From Nocardioides caldifontis (GTDB taxonomy: Bacteria > Actinomycetota > Actinomycetes > Propionibacteriales > Nocardioidaceae), in the NCBI RefSeq assembly GCF_008087345.1, contig NZ_VHIB01000011.1, positions 124,001-188,000 of the forward strand: DNA of 64,000 bases. The letters are read 5' to 3'. A model generated the notes under the pieces. That model saw nothing but the letters and a program-made list of their open reading frames with translations. It had not been told where the DNA came from and made no database searches. Position numbers and translations under genes: made by a program. Position 1 is the first letter of the stretch. Each line of letters starts with the position of its first letter. Shown piece by piece: positions 49,819 to 60,007 of the stretch.

Positions 49819-51685
49819 GGCTCTCCTCCACCTCGGCCGTGCGCGCCACGACGGACACGTAGTCCGGTTCGTCGCGGAGCAGCTGCTCGTGGGTTCCCTC
49901 GGCGGCCACCCGGCCGTCGACCAGGAGCACCACGTGGTCGGCGTGGCGGAGCCACAGCGGGGACACGGTCGTGACGACCGTCGTACGCCCGCGCCGGTGC
50001 GCCGCCACGCCCTCGGCGATCCGTGCCTCGGTGTGCGCGTCCACCGCCGAGGTCGGCTCGACGAGGACCAGCACCTCCGGGTCGGCTGCGAGCGCGCGGG
50101 CCAGCACCAGCCGCTGCCGCTGGCCCCCGGACAAGCCGCGGCCGCGCTCGTCGAGCTGCCCCGCCCAGCCACCGGGCAGGGCGTCGTAGACGTCCTCGGC
50201 CGCGGCGGAGCGCAGCGCCTCCTCGGCCGCGACCCGGGTCAGCCGGCCGTGCGGGTCGACCGCCTCCTGGAGGGTGCCGGCGAAGAGCTGGCTGCTGGTG
50301 TCGCTGACCAGGACGGTGCCCCGCACCTCGTCGAGCGGCACGCGGGCGAGGTCGACCCCGCCGTACGTGACGCCCCAGGGGCGTGCCGCGCGCTCGGCGT
50401 CACGGGCCGCGATGCGCTCGCGTCGGGCCCGTCGTTCCGCCCGGGTACGCCGGCCCGTCCCCTCGTCCTCGTCGTCGAGCGGCGGCGGCTCCTCCTCCAC
50501 GGGGAACCAGCGGCCCAACCGGTCGGCGAGCTCGGCCGACGACTCGGGCACGGCACTGACCACGACGGTGAGCCGCCCGGGCCGGGCCACGAACCCGCTG
50601 GCCTCGTCGACGAGCTCGGCGTCGACGGGCAGCGTGACAGGGTCGGCGGGCTCGCGCCACGGGGGTTCGAGCTCGAGGACGGCGACCGCCTTGCGGGCGG
50701 ACACGAGGGCGCGGGTCACCTTCTGCGCGAACTCGAAGAAGGTCCGGATCGGGCCGACCATGAACAGCCCGTAGCCGAGGAAGCTGACGAGCTCGCCGAC
50801 GGTCAGCTCACCCGAGTCGACGGCCCGCGTCCCGACGTACATCAGCAGGACGAGGAAGAGCCCGGACATCAACACGCCGAGCGCCTCGATCACCGCCTGC
50901 CAGACACCTGCTGCCACACCCGCCTGGCGGGTGAGCTGCGACTGCCGGGCGTAGTTGCGGCCGAACGTCGCCTCGCCGCCGATCCCGCGCAGGATCCGCA
51001 GGCCGGCGACGATGTCGGTCGCCATCGAGGTCAGCGCCGAGCTGCGCTGCCGCTCGGTCTCCTGCCGCCGGTGGAGCGGCCGCAGCATCGGCAGCGCGAT
51101 GCCGACGAGCACCGGCGCCGCCGCCAGCACGAGCAGCCCCATCGGCAGCGACGTCGACAGCACGATCGCGGCCACGGCGAGGTAGGCCACCAGCTGCGAC
51201 AGCGCGCGGGCGGTGACCTCGGTGAGCCCGCCGAACTCGTCGGCGTCGCTCGCCGCGACGCTCAGCACCTCACCGGTGGGCGACCGTCGAGGCAGCACGT
51301 GGCCGAGCTGCACCGCCTTGCGGGCGACCAGCAGGGTCGTGCCGTAGAGGGCGATCAGCCAGCTGCGCACGACGAGCGTGTGCATCACGATGCCGAACAC
51401 GGCCCCGATCAGGGTGACGACCAGCAGCAGCCCGGTCCAGCTCCACGTGGCGCCGGTCGACTCCGCGAGGATGCCGCGGTCGATCGCGCGGCCGACGATC
51501 CAGGGGCCGACGGTCATCGGCAGCTGCCACAGGATCCCGACGAGGGTGGCCGCAGCGACGACCCCGGCCTGCTGACCGAGCTGCCACAGGAGGAAACGGG
51601 TCGGGGAACGCAGGTCGGGGTGCTCGCTGGGGTTCTCGCCGGGGAAGGTCCGGAAGGCGGTGACCCGGGGTGGGAAGTCACGCAT
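49811..51685 (-). CDS. ABC exporter half-transporter B (degenerate Walker A, intact signature)
   Basis: A 624-residue partner of subunit A. Six helices lie in about 31-325. The nucleotide-binding domain is heavily altered. Where Walker A should be (about 376-384) it reads VSAVPESSA, followed by a 50-residue charged insertion (EEEPPPLDDEDEG then RRTRAERRARRERIAARDAE). Walker B is VLVLVEPTS (aspartate replaced by V542), and the H-loop position is S575. The signature LSGGQ (518-522) is intact. The subunit thus supplies the signature to the working ATP site and cannot bind ATP normally itself. The ATG at 51685 gives the normal N-terminus. Confidence 0.9.
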   Translation of the reverse strand: MRDFPPRVTAFRTFPGENPSEHPDLRSPTRFLLWQLGQQAGVVAAATLVGILWQLPMTVGPWIVGRAIDRGILAESTGATWSWTGLLLVVTLIGAVFGIVMHTLVVRSWLIALYGTTLLVARKAVQLGHVLPRRSPTGEVLSVAASDADEFGGLTEVTARALSQLVAYLAVAAIVLSTSLPMGLLVLAAAPVLVGIALPMLRPLHRRQETERQRSSALTSMATDIVAGLRILRGIGGEATFGRNYARQSQLTRQAGVAAGVWQAVIEALGVLMSGLFLVLLMYVGTRAVDSGELTVGELVSFLGYGLFMVGPIRTFFEFAQKVTRALVSARKAVAVLELEPPWREPADPVTLPVDAELVDEASGFVARPGRLTVVVSAVPESSAELADRLGRWFPVEEEPPPLDDEDEGTGRRTRAERRARRERIAARDAERAARPWGVTYGGVDLARVPLDEVRGTVLVSDTSSQLFAGTLQEAVDPHGRLTRVAAEEALRSAAAEDVYDALPGGWAGQLDERGRGLSGGQRQRLVLARALAADPEVLVLVEPTSAVDAHTEARIAEGVAAHRRGRTTVVTTVSPLWLRHADHVVLLVDGRVAAEGTHEQLLRDEPDYVSVVARTAEVEESRV

Positions 51686-51716
51686 CGCGTCGTCGAGCGT
51701 AGGCCGCGCGGCCACG

Positions 51717-51741
51717 CCGGACGAAATGGTTATCCGTCCGG
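51717..51741. terminator. Hairpin downstream of the peptide importer operon
   Basis: CCGGACG and CGTCCGG form a perfect 7-bp stem around an AT-rich 11-nt loop (AAATGGTTATC), 17 nt past the stop of the last importer gene and 31 nt before the exporter B start, all on the minus strand. It probably ends the importer transcript. The AT-rich loop could also hold a -10 element for the exporter. Confidence 0.5.
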
Positions 51742-51758
51742 TGCGGCCACGCGTCGGC

Positions 51759-52952
51759 TCAGCGGTCGGCCAGCGGCTCGGACTCGCGCAGGTGCGTCTC
51801 GCGGTCCTTGAACATCGGGGAGTACCCGGGGGCGTCCAGCCCCTGCATCGGCTCCTCACCGGGCACCGGGTCACCATGGGAGTTCACCCCGAGCGCCTTC
51901 AGGGTGATCGGCACGTGGCCTGTCGACCCGCGCTCGCCGGCGAAGTGGCAGGCGACCTTGTGGCGGGGGCCGATCTGCAGCAGCGGCGGCTCCTGCTTGG
52001 CGCAGATGTCCTGCGCCATCCAGCACCGGGTCCGGAACCGGCACCCCGACGGCGGGTTGATCGGGCTGGGCACGTCGCCCTGCAGCATGATCCGCTCGCG
52101 TCGGCCACCGACCGACGCCTGCTTCACGTCGGGCACGGCGGAGAGCAGCGCCTGGGTGTAGGGGTGGTGCGGCCGGGAGTACAACGTCTCGCGGTCGGCG
52201 ATCTCGACGATCTTGCCGAGGTACATCACCGCGACCTCGGGGCAGAAGTGCCGGACCACGGCGAGGTCGTGCGCGATGAACAGGAACGCGATGTTGAACT
52301 CGCGCTGCACGTCTTGGAGCAGGTTGACCACCTGCGCCTGGATCGACACGTCGAGCGCCGACACCGGCTCGTCCGCGACCAGCAGCTTCGGCTGGAGCGC
52401 GAGCGCCCGGGCGATCCCGATGCGCTGCCGCTGGCCGCCGGAGAACTCGCTCGGGTAGCGGTTGTAGTGCTCGGGGTTGAGCCCGACCACCTCGAGGAGC
52501 TCACGGACCCGGTCGAGGACCTTGTCCTTCGGCACCATGTCGTGCACGCGCAGCGGGGTGCCGACGATCGTGCCGACGGTGTGGCGCGGGTTCAGCGAGC
52601 TGTACGGGTCCTGGAAGATCATCTGGATCTCGCTGCGGTAGGGCAGCATCTCCCGCTTCGACAGCTTCGCGATGTCGGTGTCCTCGAAGCGGATCTGCCC
52701 CGCGGTGGGCTCGTAGAGCCGGGTGATCAGCCGGCCGGTCGTCGACTTCCCGCAGCCGGACTCGCCCACGAGCCCGAGCGACCCGCCGCGCGGGACGGAG
52801 AAGGAGACGCCGTCGACCGCCTGGACGTTCGCGACGGTACGCCGGACCAGGCCCGAGGACTTCACCGGGAACCACTTCTTGAGGTTCACGACCTCCAGCA
52901 ACGGCTCCTCGGAGGTGAACGTCGAGGGGGCGTGCGGGCGGAGCTCGGTCAT
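51759..52952 (-). CDS. Oligopeptide/dipeptide ABC importer ATPase (OppF/DppF type)
   Basis: A 397-residue ATPase of the peptide/nickel importer family. Walker [11 protein letters not shown]-loop [12 protein letters not shown], signature FSGGQRQR and Walker [13 protein letters not shown] are intact. The C-terminal oligopeptide-transporter extension has the cysteine cluster [14 protein letters not shown] and a later C before HF, which in relatives binds an iron-sulfur cluster. The ATG at 52952 overlaps the OppD-type stop (ATGA). The 60-residue tail after the cysteine region is longer than usual. Confidence 0.93.
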   Translation of the reverse strand: MTELRPHAPSTFTSEEPLLEVVNLKKWFPVKSSGLVRRTVANVQAVDGVSFSVPRGGSLGLVGESGCGKSTTGRLITRLYEPTAGQIRFEDTDIAKLSKREMLPYRSEIQMIFQDPYSSLNPRHTVGTIVGTPLRVHDMVPKDKVLDRVRELLEVVGLNPEHYNRYPSEFSGGQRQRIGIARALALQPKLLVADEPVSALDVSIQAQVVNLLQDVQREFNIAFLFIAHDLAVVRHFCPEVAVMYLGKIVEIADRETLYSRPHHPYTQALLSAVPDVKQASVGGRRERIMLQGDVPSPINPPSGCRFRTRCWMAQDICAKQEPPLLQIGPRHKVACHFAGERGSTGHVPITLKALGVNSHGDPVPGEEPMQGLDAPGYSPMFKDRETHLRESEPLADR

Positions 52953-54091
52953 CGGGTCTCCTCCTCGCGCGTCTGCTCGTGCTGCTCGACCAGGTTGGGA
53001 GCGATCTCCGGCAGCACCTCGGTGCCGTAGATGACCTCCGGGTCGGGCAGGTGGCAGCGGCGCCGGTGGTCCTCGCCGACCTGGGCCGGCAGCAGGTCGG
53101 GCAGGGTCGTGGTGCAGAGGTCGCCCGGCACCTTGTCCTTGTGCGCGCACCGCGGGTTGAACGGGCACCCGGACGGCGGGTTGAGCAGGCTCGGCGGGTT
53201 GCCCGGGATCGGGATCAGCCGGGCGTCGGTGCTCGCGGTCACGTCGGGGACGCTGGAGAGCAGCCCCCACGTGTAGGGCATCTCCGGGTTGGTGAGCAGC
53301 AGCTTCGTCGGGCCGGTCTCGACCGCGCGGCCGGCGTACATCACCAGCACGTCGTCGGCCATCTCCGCGATGACCCCGAGGTCGTGGGTGATGATGATGA
53401 TCGCCGAGTTGAACTCGCGCTGGAGGTCCTGCAGCAGGTCGAGGATCTGCGCCTGGACCGTCACGTCGAGCGCGGTGGTCGGCTCGTCGGCGATGAGCAG
53501 CTTCGGGTCGTTGACCAGCGCCATCGCGATCATCGCGCGCTGCCGCATCCCTCCGGAGAACTGGTGCGGGAAGTCGTCGACGCGGTTGCGGGCCTGCGGG
53601 ATGCCGACCCGGTCGAGCATCTCGACGGCGCGCGCCTTGGCCTCGCGCTTGGAGACCTTGTTGTGCAGCAGATAGGCCTCGGCGATCTGGTCGCCGATGC
53701 TGTAGAAGGGGTGCAGGGCCGACAGCGGGTCCTGGAAGATCATCGCGACGTCCTTGCCGCGCAACCTTCGGAGGTCGTCCTCGTCGGCGCCGACGATCTC
53801 CCGACCCCCGACCCGGATCGAGCCGGAGAGCCGGGTCGACCGCGGGTCGTGGAGCCCGAGGACCGCCATCGACGACACCGACTTGCCGGAACCGGACTCA
53901 CCGACGATCCCCAGCGTCTTGCCACGCTCGACCGAGTAGCTCAGGTCGGTGACCGCCTGCACAAGGCCGTCGTGCGTCGGGAACCGGACGGTCAGCTCGT
54001 CGACGACGAGGAACGGGTCCTCCCCGGCGGACGGCTGAAAGACTTGCTGTCCTGCGGACAAGAAGCCTTCGTTGACGTGGGGCGAGCTCAT
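52949..54091 (-). CDS. Oligopeptide/dipeptide ABC importer ATPase (OppD/DppD type)
   Basis: A 380-residue ATPase that pairs with the OppF-type gene. Walker [11 protein letters not shown]-loop [12 protein letters not shown], signature [12 protein letters not shown] and Walker [13 protein letters not shown] are intact. The C-terminal part has CPFNPRC and further cysteines (DLC, RRRC) of the oligopeptide-type extension. The ATG at 54091 overlaps the permease stop. Confidence 0.94.
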   Translation of the reverse strand: MSSPHVNEGFLSAGQQVFQPSAGEDPFLVVDELTVRFPTHDGLVQAVTDLSYSVERGKTLGIVGESGSGKSVSSMAVLGLHDPRSTRLSGSIRVGGREIVGADEDDLRRLRGKDVAMIFQDPLSALHPFYSIGDQIAEAYLLHNKVSKREAKARAVEMLDRVGIPQARNRVDDFPHQFSGGMRQRAMIAMALVNDPKLLIADEPTTALDVTVQAQILDLLQDLQREFNSAIIIITHDLGVIAEMADDVLVMYAGRAVETGPTKLLLTNPEMPYTWGLLSSVPDVTASTDARLIPIPGNPPSLLNPPSGCPFNPRCAHKDKVPGDLCTTTLPDLLPAQVGEDHRRRCHLPDPEVIYGTEVLPEIAPNLVEQHEQTREEETR

Positions 54092-55083
54092 GCCAGGCGG
54101 ACTCTCGGGTCGATGAAGCTGTAGAAGATGTCGACGAGCAGGTTCGCGACCACGATGACGATCGCGCCGACCAGCACGGTGGCGGAGACGACCGGGAAGT
54201 CGATCGGGTCGCGCAGGGCCTCGATGGCCCAGCGCCCGATGCCGTCGATCTGGAAGATCTGCTCGAGGAAGATGGTGCCCGTCAGCAGGTAGGCGAAGTC
54301 GAGCCCGAAAAGCGTGATGACGGGCACGATCGCGGCGCGGAGGGCGTGCTTGAACAGCACCTTGCTCCGGCGTACGCCCTTCGCGGTGGCGGTGCGGATG
54401 TAGTCCTCACCGAGGGTCTCGACCATCTGCCCGCGCGTGTAGCGCGCGTAGGTCGTTGAGTTCGTGAAGCCGAGCACCAGCCAGGGCAGCAGGAGCCCCC
54501 AGAACCAGGGGCCCACCCCCTCGGAGATCGGGTGGTACGTGGTGTCCGGGAAGATCCCCCACTCCAGCGAGAAGAAGATCCACGCGACCAGCGCCACGAC
54601 GTAGAACGGGATCGAGTAGATCACCAGGCTGGCGGCGACCAGGCCGCGGTCGACCACGGTCCCCCGCCGCGCCGCTGCGACCACGCCGAGGACGACCCCG
54701 ATCACCAGGTAGAGCGCGCCGCCGCCGATGGCCACCGAGATCGTCGCCGGGAACCGGTCGAAGAGCTCGGTCGTGACCTCGCCACGGGTGCTGTAGGAGA
54801 TCCCGAGGCAGGGCGCGTCGCAGTGGAACGTGGGGCCGAAGACGATCTCGCGGTCGGAGACCAGCCCCTTCGCCCAGATGCCGTACTGGTTCACGACGGA
54901 GTCGTTGAGCCCGAGCTGCTCGGTCAGGAGCGCGAGCTTCTCGGGGTTGCAGCGGCCGTTGAGGTCGCACAGCGGCCGCGCCGCGTTGGCAGGGCCCAGG
55001 AAGAAGAGGGCGAAGACGAACATCGAGGTGAGCACCACGACGAGGGCGGCCGAGAGCAGCCGCCGCACGATGTAGCCAGCCAT
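54088..55083 (-). CDS. Peptide ABC importer permease (OppB/DppB type)
   Basis: A 331-residue inner-membrane permease with the family N-terminus MAGYIVRRLLSAALVVVLTSM and about six helices. The EAA-like coupling loop reads EDYIRTATAKGVRRSKVLFKHALR. A periplasmic insertion after helix 1 (CDLNGRCNPEK, HCDAPCLGISY) contains four cysteines and is longer than in the common OppB. The ATG at 55083 is chosen for the N-terminus. It lies 144 nt after the substrate-binding gene, a gap that holds a strong hairpin. Confidence 0.93.
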   Translation of the reverse strand: MAGYIVRRLLSAALVVVLTSMFVFALFFLGPANAARPLCDLNGRCNPEKLALLTEQLGLNDSVVNQYGIWAKGLVSDREIVFGPTFHCDAPCLGISYSTRGEVTTELFDRFPATISVAIGGGALYLVIGVVLGVVAAARRGTVVDRGLVAASLVIYSIPFYVVALVAWIFFSLEWGIFPDTTYHPISEGVGPWFWGLLLPWLVLGFTNSTTYARYTRGQMVETLGEDYIRTATAKGVRRSKVLFKHALRAAIVPVITLFGLDFAYLLTGTIFLEQIFQIDGIGRWAIEALRDPIDFPVVSATVLVGAIVIVVANLLVDIFYSFIDPRVRLA

Positions 55084-55121
55084 GTCTCCCCTGGACTGAG
55101 AACGGGGTCGTCGACCCCTGG

Positions 55122-55170
55122 ACGGTGTGGTGGGGGTGGCCCCGGTCGGACCGGGACCACCCCGCACCGT
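55122..55170 (-). promoter_or_regulatory. Strong intercistronic stem-loop between binding-protein and permease genes
   Basis: Arms at 55133-55147 and 55149-55163 are complementary at 14 of 15 positions. Outer arms ACGGTG (55122-55127) and CACCGT (55165-55170) extend the stem past an internal loop. It lies 57 nt past the substrate-binding protein stop and 38 nt before the permease start. Such hairpins often stabilise the upstream mRNA or partly terminate transcription, so that binding protein outnumbers permease. Confidence 0.6.
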
Positions 55171-55227
55171 GCTGCGTCACGCGGACGCAACGGATGTCAG
55201 GACGGGTGAGCCGCGCTCACCCCTGGA

Positions 55228-57006
55228 TCACTCGGAGATCCAGATGTCCTTGTAGGCGGGCATTCCGAGGTTGTTGTCGATCTCGTAGCCCTGGATCTTC
55301 GAACCGTGGGCAACCACGACGCCGCTGTGGAAGTACGGGATGATCGGGAGGTACTTGGTCATGATCTCCTCCTCGAGCTTCCCCCACGCGTCCGCCTGCT
55401 CCTCGGCCGGGAGCTCGAAGACCTCGTTGATCTTCTGGTCCACCTCCGGCTCGTTGAACGCGGCGTAGTTGGTGCCGAACTGGCCCAGCTCCTTGATGTC
55501 GACCGACTGGAAGACCGGCGGGATCCAGGTCGAGCCCGACGGCCAGTCCTGGCACCAGCCCATGCCCGAGCGGACGTTCACCTCGGAGTCCGGGTTGTCG
55601 ATGATGTCGCCCTCGAACTTCGCCTCGGTCGTCGCCACCGGGGTCGCCTTGAAGCCGGCAGCCTCGAGCGCCTTGATTAGGACGTCCTTGCTCTTGGTGT
55701 TGATGTCGTTGTCGGTGCGCCACGGGAACTTGATCTCGTAGCCGAGGTTGCCGCTCTCCTCGAGCAGCTGCTTCGCCTTGTCCGGGTCGGTCTCGAACTC
55801 ACCGTGGCCGAACAGGTCGATGTCCACACGGCCGGCGACACCCGGAGCCATCAGCTGGCTCGCCGGGAACGCGTTGACCTCGGGGATGTAGCCACCGGTG
55901 ACCATGAGGTCGTTGTAGGGCAGCGCCCACATCAGAGCCTCGCGGATCTTGATGTCCTTGATCTTCCGGTAGTCCGGCGCGTAGTAGTACGTGCACGGCG
56001 AGGTGCCGGTGACCACGCGGTCCGGAGCCTCGTTCTGCATCGTCCGGTAGGTCTGGGCGGAGATGTCCTCGTAGGTCATCGAGGTCTGGCCCTCGCCCTT
56101 GTCGCCCAGCATGATCTGGTCGATCTGGTCGATCTGCACGCCGGCCTTGAACTCGTAGCCGTCGGGGTACTGCGTGCGGCCCGGGTCGGTGGCCGGGTCC
56201 CACTCGGTGTTGCGCTCGAGGACGAGCGTCTTCGCCGGGGTGTACTCCTTGATCTTGTACGGACCGGTCGACATCGGACGCAGGGCGTACTCGTCCGGGT
56301 CGTCCTCACCCTCGGGGATCGGCCCCATCGCCGGGAACGAGCCGTAGTACGGAAAGTCCGGGAACGGCTTGGACATCTTGATGATGACCTTGTTGCCGTC
56401 GACGGAGACCGCCTCCTGCTCCGTCGTGCCGGACGTGAAGGGACCCTTGTACTTGTCGCCACCCAGGAAGTACGGGTTGCTGAAGTACAGCCCCGGGCCG
56501 CCCGGGAAGGTCTTGTTGTCCATCGAGCGGATGATGCCGTAGGCGACGTCCTCCGCCGTGACCTCCTCGCCGGTCTCCCAGCGCACCCCGTCGCGGATCT
56601 CGAAGGTCCACTCGGTGAAGTCCTCGTTCGGCGTGCCGAGGTCGGTCGCGAGGTCCGGGATCAGCACCATCTGGCCGGTCTCCGGGTCGCGGTCGTACTG
56701 CGTCAGGCTGCGGAACAGCAGGCCGCTGCCGATCGCGCTGGTGTCGGTGTAGTAGAGGTCGGAGGGGTCGATGCTGGTCGTCAGACCGACCTGCGTGTAG
56801 ACGGTGGCGATGCCACCCTCCTGAGCGCCCTCGATCTCGACCGGGCCCTCACGCTCGGGGTCCTGGCCGGAGCCGACGTTGCCGAGGGTCTCCCGGTCGA
56901 CCTTCTCGCCTCCGTTGTTCGACGAGCCGCCGTCGCCGCCGCCGCACGCGGCAAGGGCGAGGAGGCCGGCCGCGCTCAGCGCGACGATCGGTTTCCTGAA
57001 CCGCAT
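55228..57006 (-). CDS. Peptide-binding lipoprotein of ABC importer (family 5 solute-binding protein)
   Basis: A 592-residue extracellular binding protein. The signal peptide ends in lipobox LAAC (lipidated C21), followed by a Gly/Ser/Asn-rich linker. The mature domain has the SBP family 5 pattern (RSLTQYDRDPETGQMVLIPDLATD, TFEIRDGVRWETGEEVTAEDVAYGI in parts, and REALMWALPYNDLM). Sequence alone does not separate oligopeptide from dipeptide or other ligands. It is second in the operon, after the OppC-type permease and 47 nt from it, with GGAAAGGTGG near its start. Confidence 0.94.
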   Translation of the reverse strand: MRFRKPIVALSAAGLLALAACGGGDGGSSNNGGEKVDRETLGNVGSGQDPEREGPVEIEGAQEGGIATVYTQVGLTTSIDPSDLYYTDTSAIGSGLLFRSLTQYDRDPETGQMVLIPDLATDLGTPNEDFTEWTFEIRDGVRWETGEEVTAEDVAYGIIRSMDNKTFPGGPGLYFSNPYFLGGDKYKGPFTSGTTEQEAVSVDGNKVIIKMSKPFPDFPYYGSFPAMGPIPEGEDDPDEYALRPMSTGPYKIKEYTPAKTLVLERNTEWDPATDPGRTQYPDGYEFKAGVQIDQIDQIMLGDKGEGQTSMTYEDISAQTYRTMQNEAPDRVVTGTSPCTYYYAPDYRKIKDIKIREALMWALPYNDLMVTGGYIPEVNAFPASQLMAPGVAGRVDIDLFGHGEFETDPDKAKQLLEESGNLGYEIKFPWRTDNDINTKSKDVLIKALEAAGFKATPVATTEAKFEGDIIDNPDSEVNVRSGMGWCQDWPSGSTWIPPVFQSVDIKELGQFGTNYAAFNEPEVDQKINEVFELPAEEQADAWGKLEEEIMTKYLPIIPYFHSGVVVAHGSKIQGYEIDNNLGMPAYKDIWISE

Positions 57007-57053
57007 TTACTGGTCCACCTTTCCGTGGTTGTGCTCCCGCCCGCGACGGGGTG

Positions 57054-58061
57054 TCAGCGGCGAGTTCTGGGGTCGAAGGCGTCTCGCACCGAGTCGCCGA
57101 GGAGGTTGAGGGCCAGCGTCAGCACGCCGATGGCAGCGACGGGGACCCAGAGGAACAGGGGGTAGTCCGAGTAGTACGTGCGGGCGTCGGAGACCATCTT
57201 CCCCAGCGACGGGATGTCGCTGAGCCCGAGGCCGAGGAACGACAGCCCCGCCTCGAGCGCCACGAACGCCGGCAGGTTCAGCGACAGCGTGATGACGATC
57301 GGCGCGATGAGGTTCGGCAGCAGCTCCTTGAACAGGATCTGCCGGGTCGGGACGCCGATGACCTCGGCGGCCTGGATGAACTCGCGCTCACGCAGCGACA
57401 GGACCTGGCCGCGGATCAGCCGGGCGAGGCTCATCCAGCCGAAGATCACCAGGATCACGATCAGCGTCACGAACTGGACGGTCCCGAGCAGGTCGAGGTT
57501 GCCCCCGAAGTGGGACACGATGATCGGCGCGAGCGCCAGCATCGCCAGCAGCGACGGGAACGACAGGAACATGTCGGTGATGAACGACAGCACCCGGTCG
57601 ACCCAGCCGCGCGAGAAGCCGGAGACCAGCCCGATCACGACGCCGATGAAGGTGGACAGCACGGCCGCGGAGAACGCGACGATCATCGAGGTCCGCAGCC
57701 CGTACAGCAGGTAGGCCAGGTTGTCGGAGCCGGTCCGCGGCGCCAGGCCGAGCGGGTGCTCCCACGTGAACCCGTTGAACGGCGGGCCGATGATCGGGAA
57801 GCCGTAGACGTCGAGCACCTCGCTGCCGGTCGGCGCGTCCGGGTGGCTCACGTCCCAGTAGATGTTCATCGCCCCGGTGATCACCGGCGCGAGGATCGCG
57901 AGGACCGTCATCACCAGCACGAGGAAGGCGCAGAACATCGCGACCTTGTCCTTGCGCAGCCGCCTCAGTGCGATCTGTGTCGGCGACTTCCCCGCGACGG
58001 GCTCTGCACCGGTGGCGTCGGCGACGACGCCTTCCTCCAGAGCGGCCGGAGTGATTGCCAT
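57054..58061 (-). CDS. Peptide ABC importer permease (OppC/DppC type)
   Basis: A 335-residue permease with an N-terminal OppC-type segment (SPTQIALRRLRKDKVAMFCAF in parts), about six helices and a coupling loop EREFIQAAEVIGVPTRQILFKELLPN. It ends DSVRDAFDPRTRR, the classic OppC end. The ATG at 58061 is preferred to upstream codons that are not family-like. It is the first gene of the importer operon; the common order places it after OppB, so the order C-A-B-D-F here is rearranged relative to the Escherichia operon. Confidence 0.93.
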   Translation of the reverse strand: MAITPAALEEGVVADATGAEPVAGKSPTQIALRRLRKDKVAMFCAFLVLVMTVLAILAPVITGAMNIYWDVSHPDAPTGSEVLDVYGFPIIGPPFNGFTWEHPLGLAPRTGSDNLAYLLYGLRTSMIVAFSAAVLSTFIGVVIGLVSGFSRGWVDRVLSFITDMFLSFPSLLAMLALAPIIVSHFGGNLDLLGTVQFVTLIVILVIFGWMSLARLIRGQVLSLREREFIQAAEVIGVPTRQILFKELLPNLIAPIVITLSLNLPAFVALEAGLSFLGLGLSDIPSLGKMVSDARTYYSDYPLFLWVPVAAIGVLTLALNLLGDSVRDAFDPRTRR

Positions 58062-58164
58062 GGATGCCTTCCCGCACGAGCTGTCCGCCGGACGCCGCAC
58101 GAGGACCCCCGGGAGGGACACGGGTGCGGTGTCGGCAGGCCGGAGGCACGATCACCGTCACGGC

Positions 58165-58222
58165 CGCGTGCGACTCTAGACCCGCATACGAACAAATCGA
58201 GACGCGGTCAGATAACGATCTG
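58165..58222 (-). promoter_or_regulatory. AT-richer leader with probable importer promoter and a small hairpin
   Basis: The 164-nt gap between aspS and the importer is visibly AT-richer than its surroundings at 58170-58225. CAGAT and ATCTG (58209-58222) form a 5-bp hairpin just past the aspS stop. Reading on the minus strand, TATGCG or TAGAGT could be a -10 box for the importer. No single assignment is compelling. Confidence 0.35.
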
Positions 58223-58225
58223 GTT

Positions 58226-60007
58226 TCAGGCCGGTGGCTGCCGGAGATCTTCCTTCGGAACGGCATCCACGCCGGCCTCCTTCCGCTGGGCGGCGGTGAT
58301 CGGAGCGGGTGCGGCGGTGAGCGGGTCGTAACCGTTGCCGGTCTTCGGGAACGCGATCACCTCGCGGATGGAGTCCGACCCGCTGAGCAGGGCGCAGATC
58401 CGGTCCCAGCCGAAAGCGATCCCGCCGTGCGGAGGGGCGCCGTACTTGAAGGCCTTGAGCAGGAAGCCGAACTTCTCCTCGGCCTCCGCCTCGCCGAGCC
58501 CCATCACCGCGAACACCCGCTTCTGGACGTCCTCGCGGTGGATACGGATGGAGCCGCCGCCGATCTCGTTGCCGTTGCAGACGATGTCGTAGGCGTAGGC
58601 CAGCGCGGACCCGGGGTCGGTGTCGAAGGTGTCGAGGCACTCCGCCTTGGGCGAGGTGAAGGCGTGGTGGACCGCGGTCCAGGCGCCGCTGCCCACGGCG
58701 ACGTCGCCGGACGCGGTGGCCTCGTCGGCCGGCTCGAACAGCGGGGCGTCGACGACCCAGACGAAGCTCCACGCGGACTCGTCGATGAGCCCGGTGCGGC
58801 GTGCGACCTCGAGGCGCACCGCGCCGAGCAGCGACCGGGTGCTCTTCACCGCGCCCGCGCCGAAGAAGATGCAGTCGCCCGGCTCGGCGCCGACGTGACC
58901 GGCGATCCCCTCGCGCTCGCGGTCCGAGAGGTTCTTCGCGACCGGCCCGCGCAGGGAGCCGTCCTCCTCGACGAGGAGGTAGGCGAGCCCGCGCGCGCCG
59001 CGCTGCTTCGCCCACTCCTGCCATGCGTCGAGCTGCTTGCGCGGCTGGCTCGCCCCTCCGGGCATCACCACGGCGCCGACGTACGGCGCCTGGAACACGC
59101 GGAACTCGGTGTCGGCGAAGAACTCCGTGCAGTCGGTGAGCTCGAGGGTGCAGCGCAGGTCGGGCTTGTCGCTTCCGTAGCGGGCCATCGCCTCGGCGTA
59201 GGTGATCCGCGGGATCGGCGTCTCGATCTCGTGGCCGACGAGCCGCCACACCTCGGTGAGCAGCTCCTCGGTCAGCTCGATGACGTCGTCCTGCTCGACG
59301 AAGGACATCTCGATGTCGAGCTGGGTGAACTCGGGCTGCCGGTCGGCGCGGAAGTCCTCGTCGCGGTAGCAGCGCGCGATCTGGAAGTAGCGCTCCATCC
59401 CGCCGACCATCAGCAGCTGCTTGAACAGCTGTGGGCTCTGCGGGAGGGCGTACCAGCTGCCGGGCTGGAGCCGGGCCGGCACCAGGAAGTCGCGGGCGCC
59501 CTCGGGGGTCGACCGGGTCAGCGTCGGCGTCTCGACCTCGACGAACCCCCTGCGGTGCATGACCTCGCGGGCCACGTGGTTGACCTCGCTGCGCAGCCGG
59601 ATCGCCGCCGCGGGGCCGGAGCGGCGCAGGTCGAGGTAGCGGTGCGCGAGGCGCACCTCCTCCCCCACGTCGACGTGGTCGTCGATCGGGAACGGCAGCG
59701 GCGCGGCGGCACTGAGCACCTCGACCTCGCTGGCGATCACCTCGATGTCGCCGGTGGGCAGGTTGGGGTTCTGGTTGCCCTCCGGGCGGGCGGCGACCTC
59801 GCCGACCACCTTCAGGCAGTACTCCGAGCGCAGCTGCGAGGCGACCGCCTCGTCCCGGACGACGACCTGGACGACACCGCTCGCCTCACGGAGGTCGAGG
59901 AACGCCACCCCGCCGTGGTCACGACGGCGGGCCACCCAGCCGGCCAGCGTGACGGTCTGCCCGACGTGGTCGGTGCGCAAGGCTCCGGCGTCGTGGGTGC
60001 GGATCAA
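58226..60007 (-). CDS. aspS: Aspartate--tRNA ligase
   Basis: Charges tRNA-Asp. The 593-residue bacterial-type enzyme has an N-terminal OB-fold ([24 protein letters not shown] in parts), the class II core with motif 2 ([22 protein letters not shown] in parts), a GAD insertion domain and motif 3 ([16 protein letters not shown]). The start is a TTG at 60007 whose last two bases overlap the hisS stop (TTGA), with AAGGAG 7 nt upstream; no ATG lies near the conserved [10 protein letters not shown] start. Confidence 0.97.
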   Translation of the reverse strand: MIRTHDAGALRTDHVGQTVTLAGWVARRRDHGGVAFLDLREASGVVQVVVRDEAVASQLRSEYCLKVVGEVAARPEGNQNPNLPTGDIEVIASEVEVLSAAAPLPFPIDDHVDVGEEVRLAHRYLDLRRSGPAAAIRLRSEVNHVAREVMHRRGFVEVETPTLTRSTPEGARDFLVPARLQPGSWYALPQSPQLFKQLLMVGGMERYFQIARCYRDEDFRADRQPEFTQLDIEMSFVEQDDVIELTEELLTEVWRLVGHEIETPIPRITYAEAMARYGSDKPDLRCTLELTDCTEFFADTEFRVFQAPYVGAVVMPGGASQPRKQLDAWQEWAKQRGARGLAYLLVEEDGSLRGPVAKNLSDREREGIAGHVGAEPGDCIFFGAGAVKSTRSLLGAVRLEVARRTGLIDESAWSFVWVVDAPLFEPADEATASGDVAVGSGAWTAVHHAFTSPKAECLDTFDTDPGSALAYAYDIVCNGNEIGGGSIRIHREDVQKRVFAVMGLGEAEAEEKFGFLLKAFKYGAPPHGGIAFGWDRICALLSGSDSIREVIAFPKTGNGYDPLTAAPAPITAAQRKEAGVDAVPKEDLRQPPA

